From the NCBI RefSeq assembly GCF_004295345.1, contig NZ_CP036200.1:3218501-3282500 (forward strand): a stretch of 64,000 nucleotides of DNA, in the 5' to 3' direction. Below are positions 33,427-43,001 of this stretch, piece by piece. The translations under genes and the position numbers were made by a program. Source of the DNA: Shewanella maritima (GTDB taxonomy: Bacteria > Pseudomonadota > Gammaproteobacteria > Enterobacterales > Shewanellaceae). How positions within the stretch are numbered: the first letter of the stretch is position 1; each line of letters begins with the position of its first letter. The notes under the pieces are model-generated. The model saw only the letters and a list, made by a program, of their open reading frames with translations. It did no database searches and was not told the origin of the DNA.

Positions 33427-34812
33427 TTGACCAAAGTTAACATCAAGCAAGAAGAATCCTTATCTATTAAATTCAGCCATCAACTATCGGTGGCGGATCA
33501 GCGCACCCTAGACTTATATTTTTACCTTCCCACGGAAATGGGGATCTCTGCCGATACCCTAAACGAAGAAGAGTACTATCACGCGAATATTATTGGTAGG
33601 CGTTCATACTTTTCAGATGCTCTGCATTTGCCGCTCGTACAATCACGTTTTGTTAGCCTTAACAAGCGAACCCTTGAAGAGTTCAGGTTGTATTTAAACC
33701 TGTTTGCTTACCAGTTTGCCGTAGCGATCGAGACTGATGCTAAACAGGTAAGGCAGCTTACTGAGCCTGAAGAGTTTTACCCGGCATTGTTGGAGCTAAG
33801 TGAGAGGGCACGACAGCTATTGAAAAAGTTTCGCCGTAATGAGCCTGAACAAGACAAGTGGCAGTCGTACTTTGGGCATGCAGACAATTATCTGTCTTGG
33901 TTTTGTGAGCAGCAGCTTTTAAAAACACTCTCTACCAGACCTCGCAGCGCCGAGTTTGCCGATATTAAAGATCAAGTGGTGCAATATTGTCGAAAAGAAA
34001 ACCATTACCGAGAGCTGGAGCGTAAGTACAATTCACAACGCACTAGAGAAGATGCAAACCGTATCTCGAATAAGATGTTGTTACTTAGGCGTCTAATTCA
34101 ACAAGGGGTTGTACTTAAAGAAGATTTGAAAGTGCTGGGCGTAGGGCTAAAGAAGTTTGTTACAGGCTTAGCGACAGGGCTAGTGATGATTGTGGTGTCA
34201 GCGTTGATTATTAAAGCGCAGGGCTTTTTTAGTGGCTTAACCTTGTCGCTCATTATGGCGCTGTCAGTTATTTACGCATTCAGGGAAATCTTTAAAGAAG
34301 ATATTCGCAATGCCATGTGGCGCCTCATCCAACGTGGTAGACCAAGATGGAGCCGCACTTTAACTGACACTTCAACCAAAAAGCCAGTCGCGAGGCAGTT
34401 GATATGGCTGGAGTTTTTGCGGCCTAAAGATATTCCTAATGCAGTATCGCTAATTATGAAACATAGGCATCGGCAGAATAAGGTTGAATCTGAGGTTCTG
34501 CATTACCGTATCCAAAGTAAGGTGAACACTAAGGAGTTTGCCGCGGGTTATACTCAGTTTCAAGAGCAAGTTGTTTTTAGCTTAATTCCCTTTGCGCGCC
34601 ACCTAGAGCGGGGCAAGGCAAAAATTTACAGTGAGCAAGATGGTAAGGTCAGTAATGAGTCTGTTGAGCGACGTTATCAGGTGAATCTGGTGGTCGCGCT
34701 GAAAGATGGTAAGCAGTCAGTTGAGTACGCCCGCTATAAAATCACGATGAACCGTTCGAGCATTGTCGAGTTAACAGAAAGTCGCTTGCCTGATGAGTTA
34801 AATGCGGTTTAA
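33427..34812 (+). CDS. Unknown protein with central membrane hairpin
   Basis: This 461-residue protein starts at TTG with AGAGGAAA six bases upstream. The first ~240 residues are soluble, charged and largely helical. Two adjacent membrane helices follow (about 243-263 and 266-284), and a basic ~175-residue C-terminal part contains RGRPRWSRTL and KHRHRQNKVESEV. Both ends would lie in the cytoplasm. I do not recognise the family. It lies 106 bases after the ToxR/ToxS-like pair on the same strand and may be read through from it. Confidence 0.68.
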   Translation: MTKVNIKQEESLSIKFSHQLSVADQRTLDLYFYLPTEMGISADTLNEEEYYHANIIGRRSYFSDALHLPLVQSRFVSLNKRTLEEFRLYLNLFAYQFAVAIETDAKQVRQLTEPEEFYPALLELSERARQLLKKFRRNEPEQDKWQSYFGHADNYLSWFCEQQLLKTLSTRPRSAEFADIKDQVVQYCRKENHYRELERKYNSQRTREDANRISNKMLLLRRLIQQGVVLKEDLKVLGVGLKKFVTGLATGLVMIVVSALIIKAQGFFSGLTLSLIMALSVIYAFREIFKEDIRNAMWRLIQRGRPRWSRTLTDTSTKKPVARQLIWLEFLRPKDIPNAVSLIMKHRHRQNKVESEVLHYRIQSKVNTKEFAAGYTQFQEQVVFSLIPFARHLERGKAKIYSEQDGKVSNESVERRYQVNLVVALKDGKQSVEYARYKITMNRSSIVELTESRLPDELNAV

Positions 34813-34832
34813 TGTCAGCGATAAGTAATAAG

Positions 34833-34866
34833 AAGGATGTTAACGCTAGCTTGCATTAACACCCTT
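34833..34866. terminator. Hairpin between convergent genes
   Basis: AAGGATGTTAA and TTAACACCCTT pair with one mismatch around a 12-base loop, between the 461-residue unknown (plus) and the PAS sensor (minus). Confidence 0.5.
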
Positions 34867-34877
34867 AATTTATGGCT

Positions 34878-37115
34878 TTAACCATCTATCGACATAGGCC
34901 GTGTAAACGCCTGACAAATATTTTGATCGCCCGATTGCTTGGCACGTCTAAGTGCAACTTCAGCTTTGGCTAAATATTGCTCAAAGTTCTGTGGTTCAAG
35001 GTAGCCGGCAATACCGATATCAATTCCTTCGCCCAGCTCATTTTCTTCCAGCAGCTTGATGCAATTAATCGCGTACTGATGGGTTTGGGTGGCGTTGGTT
35101 TCAGGTAAGAAGATTAACAATTTGCCTAGTTGCCAGCTTACTAATTGGTACTGGCTTGGAATATCCACTAACAGTGCCAGTTCAATCTCTTTTTGGCGCT
35201 TCTCAATTTGATTGATGTCGCCCATATGGCTAAATAAACCGTCGGGGTTTATGTCAATCAGCATTAAGTTAGACTGGGCTCTAGTCGATTCAGACAGCGT
35301 ATTAAATTTGTCTTCAAAGTCGCTCATGCGCATGACAAAGTTACCTACCTGGCCGATGATGTTTTGTCCCTTGCTGTTGGCAGAACTTGGGTTTGCCTCT
35401 TCAAGAGTAAATACCAAATAGTCGATTTCACCGTCTTGGTTTAACTGGCAGTTGATTGTCAGACGATAGCTTTGGTCAAATCTCGCTTTAGAAAACGGCA
35501 ATAATTGGGCTGACCAACTACCCTGGATGGGCAATGCTGTCATAATGTTGTGCCATTGGCTTTGTAAATCCTGGCCAAGCAACGCCATAATATTACGCTC
35601 AGGTGACTCTGCTAGCCCCATCACTTTATTAAACTGCTGGTTGAATTTTAAGATTTTGCCATCAGCATCTGTTAGCGCGATAGGTACAGCTGCATCGGCG
35701 AGCATTTTATAGCGGTTTGCCTGGCGCTGACTCTTAGCGAATAAGCTCATATCATAGAAGGTGACAATCCAATGGCGATCATTAGTAGGCTCCAAACTAA
35801 TACACAAGTGGAATAAACGCTTTTCATCGTTATTAAGCCTAAGCTCTCCAGTCCAATTCTCGCCTTTATTCACGATAGTATTAATTTCTTGATATACCTG
35901 CTCTGGGATATTGAAAATACGCTGCAGTGTACGGTCAACAATTTCTTCCTCAGGCAAGTTTACATATTTGTATGCCGATTGGTTTGCCGTAACAATACGA
36001 CCGTTACGGTTGATGAGCATGCAGCAGTTTTCACTATTAAATAACCCATTGGCAAGGTAGATGCTGTTGACCTTGGCTTGCCCTTCAAGGTTATAGAGCT
36101 GCCTGAGTATGACTAGAAGCGATGACAATAAGCTAATCACTAAACCCACTGCAATTAACACTAACTTCCATTCAAAGAACTTATCGGCGATGTCGGAATG
36201 ACGAATGTACGACAAGGTGTAGTACTCGCGCTGAGCCTCTGCCTGGTTAGATACTTCAATTTTTAAAAACACAAAAGTGGCTTCATTACTATGGAACTGG
36301 CCATAGTTATTTTGCGCCATGTTTTGCCAAAGCTCAGGATAAGACTGGGCGATACTTGAGCCTAAAGTATCAGGCATACCTTTTAATGGCCTAGGTTGAC
36401 CGGCGCCAGCATATAAAAAACCTTTAGTATCAAGCAGCAGTAGCGGTGAAGCCTGGTCGAAGAAGGCCGGTTTTACTGACTGCAGCATTTTAATAATCGA
36501 GTTGTAAGTAACTAGGTACCCTTTAATGCTTTGGTCTGGGTTTTCTATCCAAGCGAGTTGATAAACATATGGTTCAAGCACCCCATTTATTGGGGTAAAC
36601 GCCATGGGTGATGAGTAAATCTCATTCCCACCAAAGGCGCGGTTTGGATCCATCACTGATGGAGGTAATGTTAGGTCGATAAACTCGTCTGAGCTGGAAA
36701 ACTTGAGCTTACCTTGAGGGCTAAACAGGGCTACGCCAAGTAACTCTGGAATGTTACGCGACAATGAGTCCCATTGGGTGATAAGGCGCTGCTTTTTGTC
36801 TGCAGTTGGGTTTTCAAGATACTGTCTTAGCAGCTCGCCGCGGGAAAAGGTAATGGTACGGAATTTAAAAAAGTCGGTTCGTTCACTGGTTAAGGTGCCA
36901 ACCGTTTGTAATTCGCTATAACGTTGCTGCGCCCAGTCATCTTGCAAGCTGCGCTCACCAATTGAGATAAACATGGCAGTAGCAATAATAATGGAAATAT
37001 TGAGTAGCAGTAGCTGGCTCGCAAGTGACAGGACCTGTTTACGAGTCCAGCGAACTTTCTGCGATGAAATAAGTAGTGCTTTAGACGACTTAGTGGCTTT
37101 TTTGCGTTTAAACAT
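34878..37115 (-). CDS. Membrane PAS sensor with degenerate GGDEF domain
   Basis: This 745-residue inner-membrane protein has a membrane helix at about 28-52, a ~265-residue periplasmic sensing region (Cache-like, ending at 317), a second membrane helix at 318-338, PAS domains at about 350-460 and 470-575, and a C-terminal domain from 605. That domain follows the diguanylate cyclase pattern (LMLIDINPDGLFSHMGD for the metal-binding start, AEVALRRAKQSGDQNI for the end). However, the GGDEF position reads SWQLGKLLIF (660-669), so catalytic residues are missing. It is probably an inactive GGDEF acting by binding or interaction. No EAL or kinase domain is present. Confidence 0.82.
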   Translation of the reverse strand: MFKRKKATKSSKALLISSQKVRWTRKQVLSLASQLLLLNISIIIATAMFISIGERSLQDDWAQQRYSELQTVGTLTSERTDFFKFRTITFSRGELLRQYLENPTADKKQRLITQWDSLSRNIPELLGVALFSPQGKLKFSSSDEFIDLTLPPSVMDPNRAFGGNEIYSSPMAFTPINGVLEPYVYQLAWIENPDQSIKGYLVTYNSIIKMLQSVKPAFFDQASPLLLLDTKGFLYAGAGQPRPLKGMPDTLGSSIAQSYPELWQNMAQNNYGQFHSNEATFVFLKIEVSNQAEAQREYYTLSYIRHSDIADKFFEWKLVLIAVGLVISLLSSLLVILRQLYNLEGQAKVNSIYLANGLFNSENCCMLINRNGRIVTANQSAYKYVNLPEEEIVDRTLQRIFNIPEQVYQEINTIVNKGENWTGELRLNNDEKRLFHLCISLEPTNDRHWIVTFYDMSLFAKSQRQANRYKMLADAAVPIALTDADGKILKFNQQFNKVMGLAESPERNIMALLGQDLQSQWHNIMTALPIQGSWSAQLLPFSKARFDQSYRLTINCQLNQDGEIDYLVFTLEEANPSSANSKGQNIIGQVGNFVMRMSDFEDKFNTLSESTRAQSNLMLIDINPDGLFSHMGDINQIEKRQKEIELALLVDIPSQYQLVSWQLGKLLIFLPETNATQTHQYAINCIKLLEENELGEGIDIGIAGYLEPQNFEQYLAKAEVALRRAKQSGDQNICQAFTRPMSIDG

Positions 37116-37243
37116 GGAATTTCAGCAAGCACAAATTGATATGCGGCATACTAACATGACGTTGAGATATTGACGAATTTTGCCATATATCTAACTGTTA
37201 GTATTTGTTTAATCGCCAACACTTGCTCAATAGAGCAACATCT

Positions 37244-37870
37244 TTACCCAACTACATCTAAATGCCGATGCTTAAACGTGCAACCTGCACGTTCTACGAT
37301 TTCACGGCAGTTATCGATGTTTACCCCTTCAAGGCCTTCAATGGCACTTACTTGCACATCCTTAATATACTTAGGTGCAAGCTCTATAAATTCTAATAGT
37401 GCGTTATAGGAGTGAGCCAGCTTAGGTTGGCAATGAGTCTGGTAACTTTGCTCGCTATCAGCATTGAGTGAAATAGACAGGCTATCAACTACTTCGGCGA
37501 GATCGGGTAGGATATTACGGCGGTGGAACAAATTGCCTAAACCGTCGGTGTTGACACGCACTTTACCACCACGGGCCTTGATGACCTGAGCAATGCCGAT
37601 TAAGCATGAAAGGTTGAGTGTTGGCTCGCCATAACCACAAAATACGTACTCATCAAACGAAGTGACATCACCAAGTAGCGGGATCACATCCTCCGCTGTC
37701 ACTGTCTTATTCAAGCTAAGCTCAAACTCATGAACCTGTTTACTACCGTTTTGTTTTGGGCAAAATTGGCAGCGCAGCGTGCAGCGACCAGTAATATTGA
37801 GATAGCGACTGTTGCGAATGTCGTAAACCAGTGTCGCGGTATCAGCAGTGTTCGATTGAGTATTAGGCAT
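37244..37870 (-). CDS. TatD-linked radical SAM protein
   Basis: This 208-residue protein has the radical SAM cluster motif C-x3-C-x2-C at Cys30, Cys34 and Cys37 (GRCTLRCQFCPKQ), followed by the SAM-binding GYGEPTLN region (about 96-103) and a partial barrel (VRVNTDGLGNL, DSLSISLNAD). It matches a compact family usually found beside or fused with TatD nucleases. No tatD is in this window, so here it is an orphan. The reaction is unknown. Confidence 0.8.
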   Translation of the reverse strand: MPNTQSNTADTATLVYDIRNSRYLNITGRCTLRCQFCPKQNGSKQVHEFELSLNKTVTAEDVIPLLGDVTSFDEYVFCGYGEPTLNLSCLIGIAQVIKARGGKVRVNTDGLGNLFHRRNILPDLAEVVDSLSISLNADSEQSYQTHCQPKLAHSYNALLEFIELAPKYIKDVQVSAIEGLEGVNIDNCREIVERAGCTFKHRHLDVVG

Positions 37871-38014
37871 GTACTTTTTGCTACAACTAAAGTGGGCGTA
37901 TTAATTTAAAAGCTAGACTTTACTGCTTTAAATGTTTGGGCCTTAGCGCGAATATCAGGCGTAAATTATAGCGATTAACGGGGACTCGTTCTGTTGCCTT
38001 GCTCTCAAACATAC

Positions 38015-38055
38015 ATAAAAAAGGGCTAAGCCGTTAAAGTTTACTGGCTTAACCC
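38015..38055 (-). terminator. Terminator of the RND operon
   Basis: On the minus strand GGGTTAAGCC and GGCTTAGCCC form a stem with one G-U pair and are followed by TTTTTT. Confidence 0.8.
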
Positions 38056-38100
38056 ATTTATCTTGGCAAAACTGAAGCTCTGCTTATTTGTCTTTAGCAA

Positions 38101-41100
38101 TTAGTCTTTAGCTGAAAGTGTCACGCCTTGACTGGTAAGTTCGGCAGTTTCAGCGTTAACTTGAGCTGGTAAATCTTCAGCCCAAGGCCACCACCAATGC
38201 CAGAAGCGATTCAGCATATGTTTGGTGTCATCCAAAATGATGTATAGCACTGGTACCAACACTAAGGTCACCACGGTTGAGAACAAGATACCAAAGGCAA
38301 GCGATGCGGCCATAGGGATCACAATCTGAGCCTGCAGGCTTTGTTCCATCAAGATAGGCGCTAAACCAACGAAGGTGGTTAATGAGGTTAAGATAATCGC
38401 CCTGAAGCGGAAACAACCTGAATCGATAGCCGCTTTTTTAATGCTCTCGCCTTGAGCGCGAGCGCGATTAACAAAATCAACCAAGATTAATGAGTCGTTA
38501 ACCACCACACCTGCCAGTGCGACAATACCGCAAAGGCTAAGGACGCTCATTGACAGGCCAAGCATAAAGTGACCCACCAGTGCGCCAATCATACCAAATG
38601 GGATAACCGACATGATAATTATAGGTTGGGTGTATGACTTCAGCGGGATAGCCATCAACGCGTAAATGGTAAACATGGCAAAGAAGAAGCCTTGCATTAA
38701 ACCTACCATAGCGTTTTGCTCATCAAGACTGCTGCCATCTAAAGATGAGGCTACTTCAGGATAGCGCTGAGTAAGTTCAGGCAAGAACTGCTCCTGAATT
38801 TCCTCTACCACTTTTGATGGCTCAACTTTATCTTTGTTGACGTTCGCATTAATCGTAATCGCGCGCAGACCATCTACACGGGTGATTGACGCATACGAAT
38901 CACCTAAATCGATTTCAGCAACCGTTGAAAATGGCACCGAAGCACCGTTAGGTGTGCGGATCATCATATTTTCAAGGTGACCAATGGTGCGACGCTGCTC
39001 AAGTGGATAGCGCACCATTACTTTTACTTCTTCTTTGTTGCGTAAAATACGCTGGGCTTCAAAGCCGTAGAAGCCATAACGAACCTGACGAGCTAAGTCA
39101 GATAGGCTTAAACCCTGGGCCTGAGCTTCTGGTTTTATGTTGAGGCGGATTTCTTGGCTGCCCGATGAAAAGTTATCTGAAATATCAAATACACCTTCAT
39201 AGTTTGCTAGCTTGGCTTTTAGCTCTTTCGATGCCAGCCCTAATTGATCAAGATCGTTTGACGTTAAACGAAATGACAGAGCGCCACCTTGATCGTTGGT
39301 ACTGGCACTAATATTTAGCTTTTTGACTGCTGCTAGCTCTGGTAGCTGCTTACGCCAGGCTTCAGCTATTGCTACTCCATCAATTTCACGGTCTTCAGCC
39401 TTGGTAAGTTCTGTGAAAATGAATGCTGAACTACGAGAGTTAAGGGCGATGAAGCTGTGTTTAACGACTTCGCTTCCGTATTCATTTTCCATTTTCATAT
39501 TCATCGAATACAGTGAGTCTTCGATTTGCTGAAGCACTTTTAAGGTGTTTTGCTCTGAGCTGCCTTCCTCCATTTCAAGCTGAACCTGAATGAAGTCAGA
39601 CGGAATATCTGGAAAGAATACCCAGCGTACTTTACCACTTGCAACTAATGCCATCGCAAGGATCAACACGCCGATAAAAGTCGCAACAGTGGCGTACCTA
39701 TGCTTAATAGCAAACTCAAGGAAGTAGCGGTACTTGTTATGAATAAAGTACTGCAGCTTGTCGTTCAGGCCCTGTTTAAATCGTGAAAATGGATTTTTGC
39801 TTGGGCCTTTTGGCTTGTTAGATACTTTCATGTGTGCCAGATGAGCCGGCAAGATTAACTTTGACTCTACCAGTGAGAAGGCAAGACATAAAATCACCAC
39901 CATGCCAATTGATTGCCAGATGATCCCCATAGGACCCGACACCATCAGCATAGGCACAAAGGCGGCGATAGTAGTCAACACGCCGAAGGTTGCAGGCATA
40001 GCAACGCGCTTAACGCCTACGACTACGTTCTCTAGTGAATGGCCTTTTTTCTCCACTTCACTATAAGCACTTTCACCCATTACAATCGCGTCATCGACCA
40101 CAATACCCAGCACCAGAATAAAGGCAAATAGGGTTAGCATGTTGATTGACATACCAATTGGCTCGGTTGGCATTAACAGTAACGAGCCTAAGAAGCACAC
40201 TGGTAGACCCATCATTACCCAAAACGCCAGTTTAAGGTCCAGGAACAGCGCAAGGATAATAAATACCAGTAAGGCGCCGTAAAACATGTTTGATAACATC
40301 ATGTTTAAGCGACCTTCGAGGTAGTGGGTTAGATCTCCCCAGGTATCAAGCTCAACGCCTTGTGGGAGTTTGTCTTTTTTGGTGGCAATGTAGTCTTTTA
40401 CCTGCTCAGAAATAGCCAACGCGTTTTGGTCGTCAATGCTCAATACTTCAATAATGGCTGCAGGCTTACCGTTAAAGCGGGTATAACCGATGCGTTCTTC
40501 AAAGCCATCTTTAATATCAGCGACTTGCGGCAGCATCACCCGGCTACCATCGGCACGGCTACTGACTACAATGCGAGCAAAATCTTCACCTGTATACGCT
40601 TGACCTTTAGTGCGCAGCAAGATGTCGCCATCTTCAGCGCGGATAGAGCCGCCAGGTAAGTCGATAGACGAGCGCTGCACAGCTTGCGCAACTTGGTCGA
40701 AAGTAAGGCTGTATTCTCGAAGCTTGTCTTCAGATACCTCAATTGAGATCTCATAGTCACGCACGCCAGCTACTTTGGCGCGGGTTACCGCGGGTAGCGA
40801 GGTAATTTCATCGCGAATTTGCTTAGCGGTTTCTTTCATTTCGTGTTGGGTCATATCGCCATACACAGAAATCCAGATCACGTTGTTTTCAGGTTTTATC
40901 TGGTAAAGGTTAGGTTTTTCAATATTGTCAGGAAAGGTTGAAATGGCATCAACGCGCAGCTTTGCTTCATCAAGTACTTTTTGCACATCGTAGTCATCTT
41001 CGACTTCGATGGTCACCGTACCAGAACCATCGCTCGCTACAGACGTGACCTTCTTGATACCCGTTACATCTTGAATTGACTCTTCAATCTTGATGTTAAT

Positions 41101-41298
41101 GCCTTCTTCAATTTCTTGCGGCGCAGCGCCTGGGTAGGCAACCTGAATATTGATTAGGTTCAACTCAAAGGTAGGGAATACTTCTTTATTGATGATTTGC
41201 GCGCTAAACAAACCACCGACAATCAGCAATACCATGAGCAGGTTGGCCGCGACATTGTTACGGGCAAACCAGGCAATAATTCCTTTTTGGCTTTCCAT
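38101..41298 (-). CDS. RND efflux pump, inner-membrane component
   Basis: This 1065-residue HAE1/SwrC-like resistance-nodulation-division pump is expected to have 12 membrane helices and two large periplasmic loops. Marks are an N-terminal helix with NNVAANLLMVLLIVGG, IQVAYPGAAPQEIEEGI, and FILVLGIVVDDAIVMGE with the proton-relay acid pair in helix 4. The helix 10 counterpart is GVVVNDSLILVDFVN. It would expel drugs, detergents or lipophilic metabolites using protons. It overlaps the adaptor gene by one base. No outer-membrane channel gene is nearby, so it presumably uses a shared TolC. Confidence 0.95.
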   Translation of the reverse strand: MESQKGIIAWFARNNVAANLLMVLLIVGGLFSAQIINKEVFPTFELNLINIQVAYPGAAPQEIEEGINIKIEESIQDVTGIKKVTSVASDGSGTVTIEVEDDYDVQKVLDEAKLRVDAISTFPDNIEKPNLYQIKPENNVIWISVYGDMTQHEMKETAKQIRDEITSLPAVTRAKVAGVRDYEISIEVSEDKLREYSLTFDQVAQAVQRSSIDLPGGSIRAEDGDILLRTKGQAYTGEDFARIVVSSRADGSRVMLPQVADIKDGFEERIGYTRFNGKPAAIIEVLSIDDQNALAISEQVKDYIATKKDKLPQGVELDTWGDLTHYLEGRLNMMLSNMFYGALLVFIILALFLDLKLAFWVMMGLPVCFLGSLLLMPTEPIGMSINMLTLFAFILVLGIVVDDAIVMGESAYSEVEKKGHSLENVVVGVKRVAMPATFGVLTTIAAFVPMLMVSGPMGIIWQSIGMVVILCLAFSLVESKLILPAHLAHMKVSNKPKGPSKNPFSRFKQGLNDKLQYFIHNKYRYFLEFAIKHRYATVATFIGVLILAMALVASGKVRWVFFPDIPSDFIQVQLEMEEGSSEQNTLKVLQQIEDSLYSMNMKMENEYGSEVVKHSFIALNSRSSAFIFTELTKAEDREIDGVAIAEAWRKQLPELAAVKKLNISASTNDQGGALSFRLTSNDLDQLGLASKELKAKLANYEGVFDISDNFSSGSQEIRLNIKPEAQAQGLSLSDLARQVRYGFYGFEAQRILRNKEEVKVMVRYPLEQRRTIGHLENMMIRTPNGASVPFSTVAEIDLGDSYASITRVDGLRAITINANVNKDKVEPSKVVEEIQEQFLPELTQRYPEVASSLDGSSLDEQNAMVGLMQGFFFAMFTIYALMAIPLKSYTQPIIIMSVIPFGMIGALVGHFMLGLSMSVLSLCGIVALAGVVVNDSLILVDFVNRARAQGESIKKAAIDSGCFRFRAIILTSLTTFVGLAPILMEQSLQAQIVIPMAASLAFGILFSTVVTLVLVPVLYIILDDTKHMLNRFWHWWWPWAEDLPAQVNAETAELTSQGVTLSAKD

Positions 41299-42527
41299 TA
41301 ATCGTTACCTTGCTCTTCTTTAGTGTCAGATTGAGTGATTGCAGCGTCATCTTCAGCGACTTGCTCGATTAACTCCTCTGGACCTTCTTCACCTAGCACT
41401 TTGACTTGCTGACCGTTTTGTAGCGAGTTGTTGCTGGAAACCGATACGCGCTCGCCTACCTTTAAACTGCCTTTGATGTATACATTATCGACGTCGGTGC
41501 GCACGATATTGACGTCACGAAGCTCTACAGTGTTGTCGTCTTTAATGATAGTCACAGAGTCATCTCGCACCACATAGCGTGGCAGTTTGACAATTCCATC
41601 GACCGAGCGCCCTTTGATGACAGCGTTAACGAAGCTGCCGTACTTTAGCGGCAATTTTCTGATATCAGATTCTTGCTGCATGTATGGATCATTCACTTCA
41701 GCAACCAGATAAACCATACGGTTTTGCTCATCAACCACATTTTCGTTACGCACAATTTTACCTAACCAGCTCACTTGCTTACCGGCTAGGGATGCTGTGA
41801 GGGTTACGGTGGTTTCAGGCTTTTCGATTGACTCAAGATAAGCCAGGTCCTTATTAGGCAGTGGCAGACGTACCTCTGCAATACCGATGTCGTAAAGCTC
41901 ACCTAGCTTAGTGCCTACAGTGATGTACTGACCTAAATCAACGCTGCGGGCCTTAATGATACCGTCAAATGGTGCACGAATAACGGTGCGGTCTAGATTG
42001 CGCTGGGCACGGGACAATGCTGCTTGAGCTGATTTAACATTGGCTTGCTCTTTCTTTAATTGTGGAATACGAAGGCCAAGCTCAGGTGCCACACCACCAT
42101 CGAAGTCTTTAAACTCAATTTTAGCTACTTCACCGCGAGCAATCTCTTCATCTAGGATTGCTTTGGCTTGTGCGAGTCCCGCTTGTGCTTGCATTAGATC
42201 TGCCTGATAGTCAGAAGGCTCTAATAACGCCAGTTTTTGGCCTTTTTTAACAATGCCACCGGCAACAAAAGCAGGCGCAATTTCTAAAATACGTCCTTGA
42301 ACCTCGGTGACGAGTTGCGTTTTGTGTTTAGGCTGAACTACACCATATGAAGGTAGGTTAAGGGACACTGTTTGCGGCTCAACACTGATGACCTCGACTA
42401 CAGGTAGCACGGTTGTTTCTTGCTTTTTCTCAGGCTCTTGTTTTGTGCTCAGTAAGATCCCTGCTAGAGCAACAAACACAAAGATGATTAAGAAAGGTAA
42501 TAGAAAGCGGAATAGTTTTTTTAACAT
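41298..42527 (-). CDS. RND periplasmic adaptor (membrane fusion protein)
   Basis: This 409-residue protein is anchored by an N-terminal hydrophobic helix (residues 8-27). It shows the adaptor layout: a beta-barrel start (VEVISVEPQTVSLNLPSYG), a lipoyl domain half (GRILEIAPAFVAGGIVKKGQKLALL), a helical hairpin of about 90 residues, the second lipoyl half (VIRAPFDGIIKARSVDLGQYI), then beta-barrel and membrane-proximal domains. The acidic C-terminus (EEGPEELIEQVAEDDAA) is unusual in length. It is the first gene of the operon; the pump gene overlaps it by one base. Confidence 0.94.
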   Translation of the reverse strand: MLKKLFRFLLPFLIIFVFVALAGILLSTKQEPEKKQETTVLPVVEVISVEPQTVSLNLPSYGVVQPKHKTQLVTEVQGRILEIAPAFVAGGIVKKGQKLALLEPSDYQADLMQAQAGLAQAKAILDEEIARGEVAKIEFKDFDGGVAPELGLRIPQLKKEQANVKSAQAALSRAQRNLDRTVIRAPFDGIIKARSVDLGQYITVGTKLGELYDIGIAEVRLPLPNKDLAYLESIEKPETTVTLTASLAGKQVSWLGKIVRNENVVDEQNRMVYLVAEVNDPYMQQESDIRKLPLKYGSFVNAVIKGRSVDGIVKLPRYVVRDDSVTIIKDDNTVELRDVNIVRTDVDNVYIKGSLKVGERVSVSSNNSLQNGQQVKVLGEEGPEELIEQVAEDDAAITQSDTKEEQGND

Positions 42528-43001
42528 ACTTAATTATGTATCCGTACGAGTTTAGCGCTTTTAGAAAGTGTAGTCGCTGTGGCCTTTTTGTCCTGACAAC
42601 TCAGCCAAGCGTATTTGACTCTATAAATTAGCAGAGTATACGTTTATACAAAACGGCTATTTTGTAAAAAAATGCATGAATTGAACATATTTAACTACCA
42701 GAATTTAATACAATTTAGTGCGCCTTGTTACTAGCTTGTTGGGGAGAATGGAAGCTGAGTAAAAGCTCAATTAGTGAGTTTGTTGGTGAATTTGACTTTG
42801 TCCTAGGTGTTAATCGCGCAAAGCGGTATTAGCTTCGATAATGTGGGTGATAATGCAGAGCGGTATAGTGATATGTATTCGTTAGATTTTTTAGTTTGTT
42901 ACTGACGTAAGTGGGTTGCTTTTTAAGCAAAAAACCTTGAGCAATTTATATTACTCAAGGCTTCGTTATTCTGAGATTGTCTTTAGCTGATCAAAGTTAA
43001 A
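42528..43001. other. Gene-free stretch between RND operon and srmB
   Basis: There is no ORF worth calling. The right end holds the srmB terminator. Short similar segments AAAGCGGTAT and AGAGCGGTAT occur about 35 bases apart near 42818-42865; I can give them no function. Confidence 0.4.
42929..42964 (-). terminator. srmB terminator
   Basis: On the minus strand CCTTGAGTAA and TTGCTCAAGG flank an AT-rich loop and are followed by TTTTTT. Confidence 0.85.

Noticed and set aside
41298..42527. The RND adaptor/pump pair as a metal efflux (CusBA-type) system
   Set aside because: No metal-binding methionine or histidine clusters are visible; the pump resembles HAE1 drug/lipid pumps.
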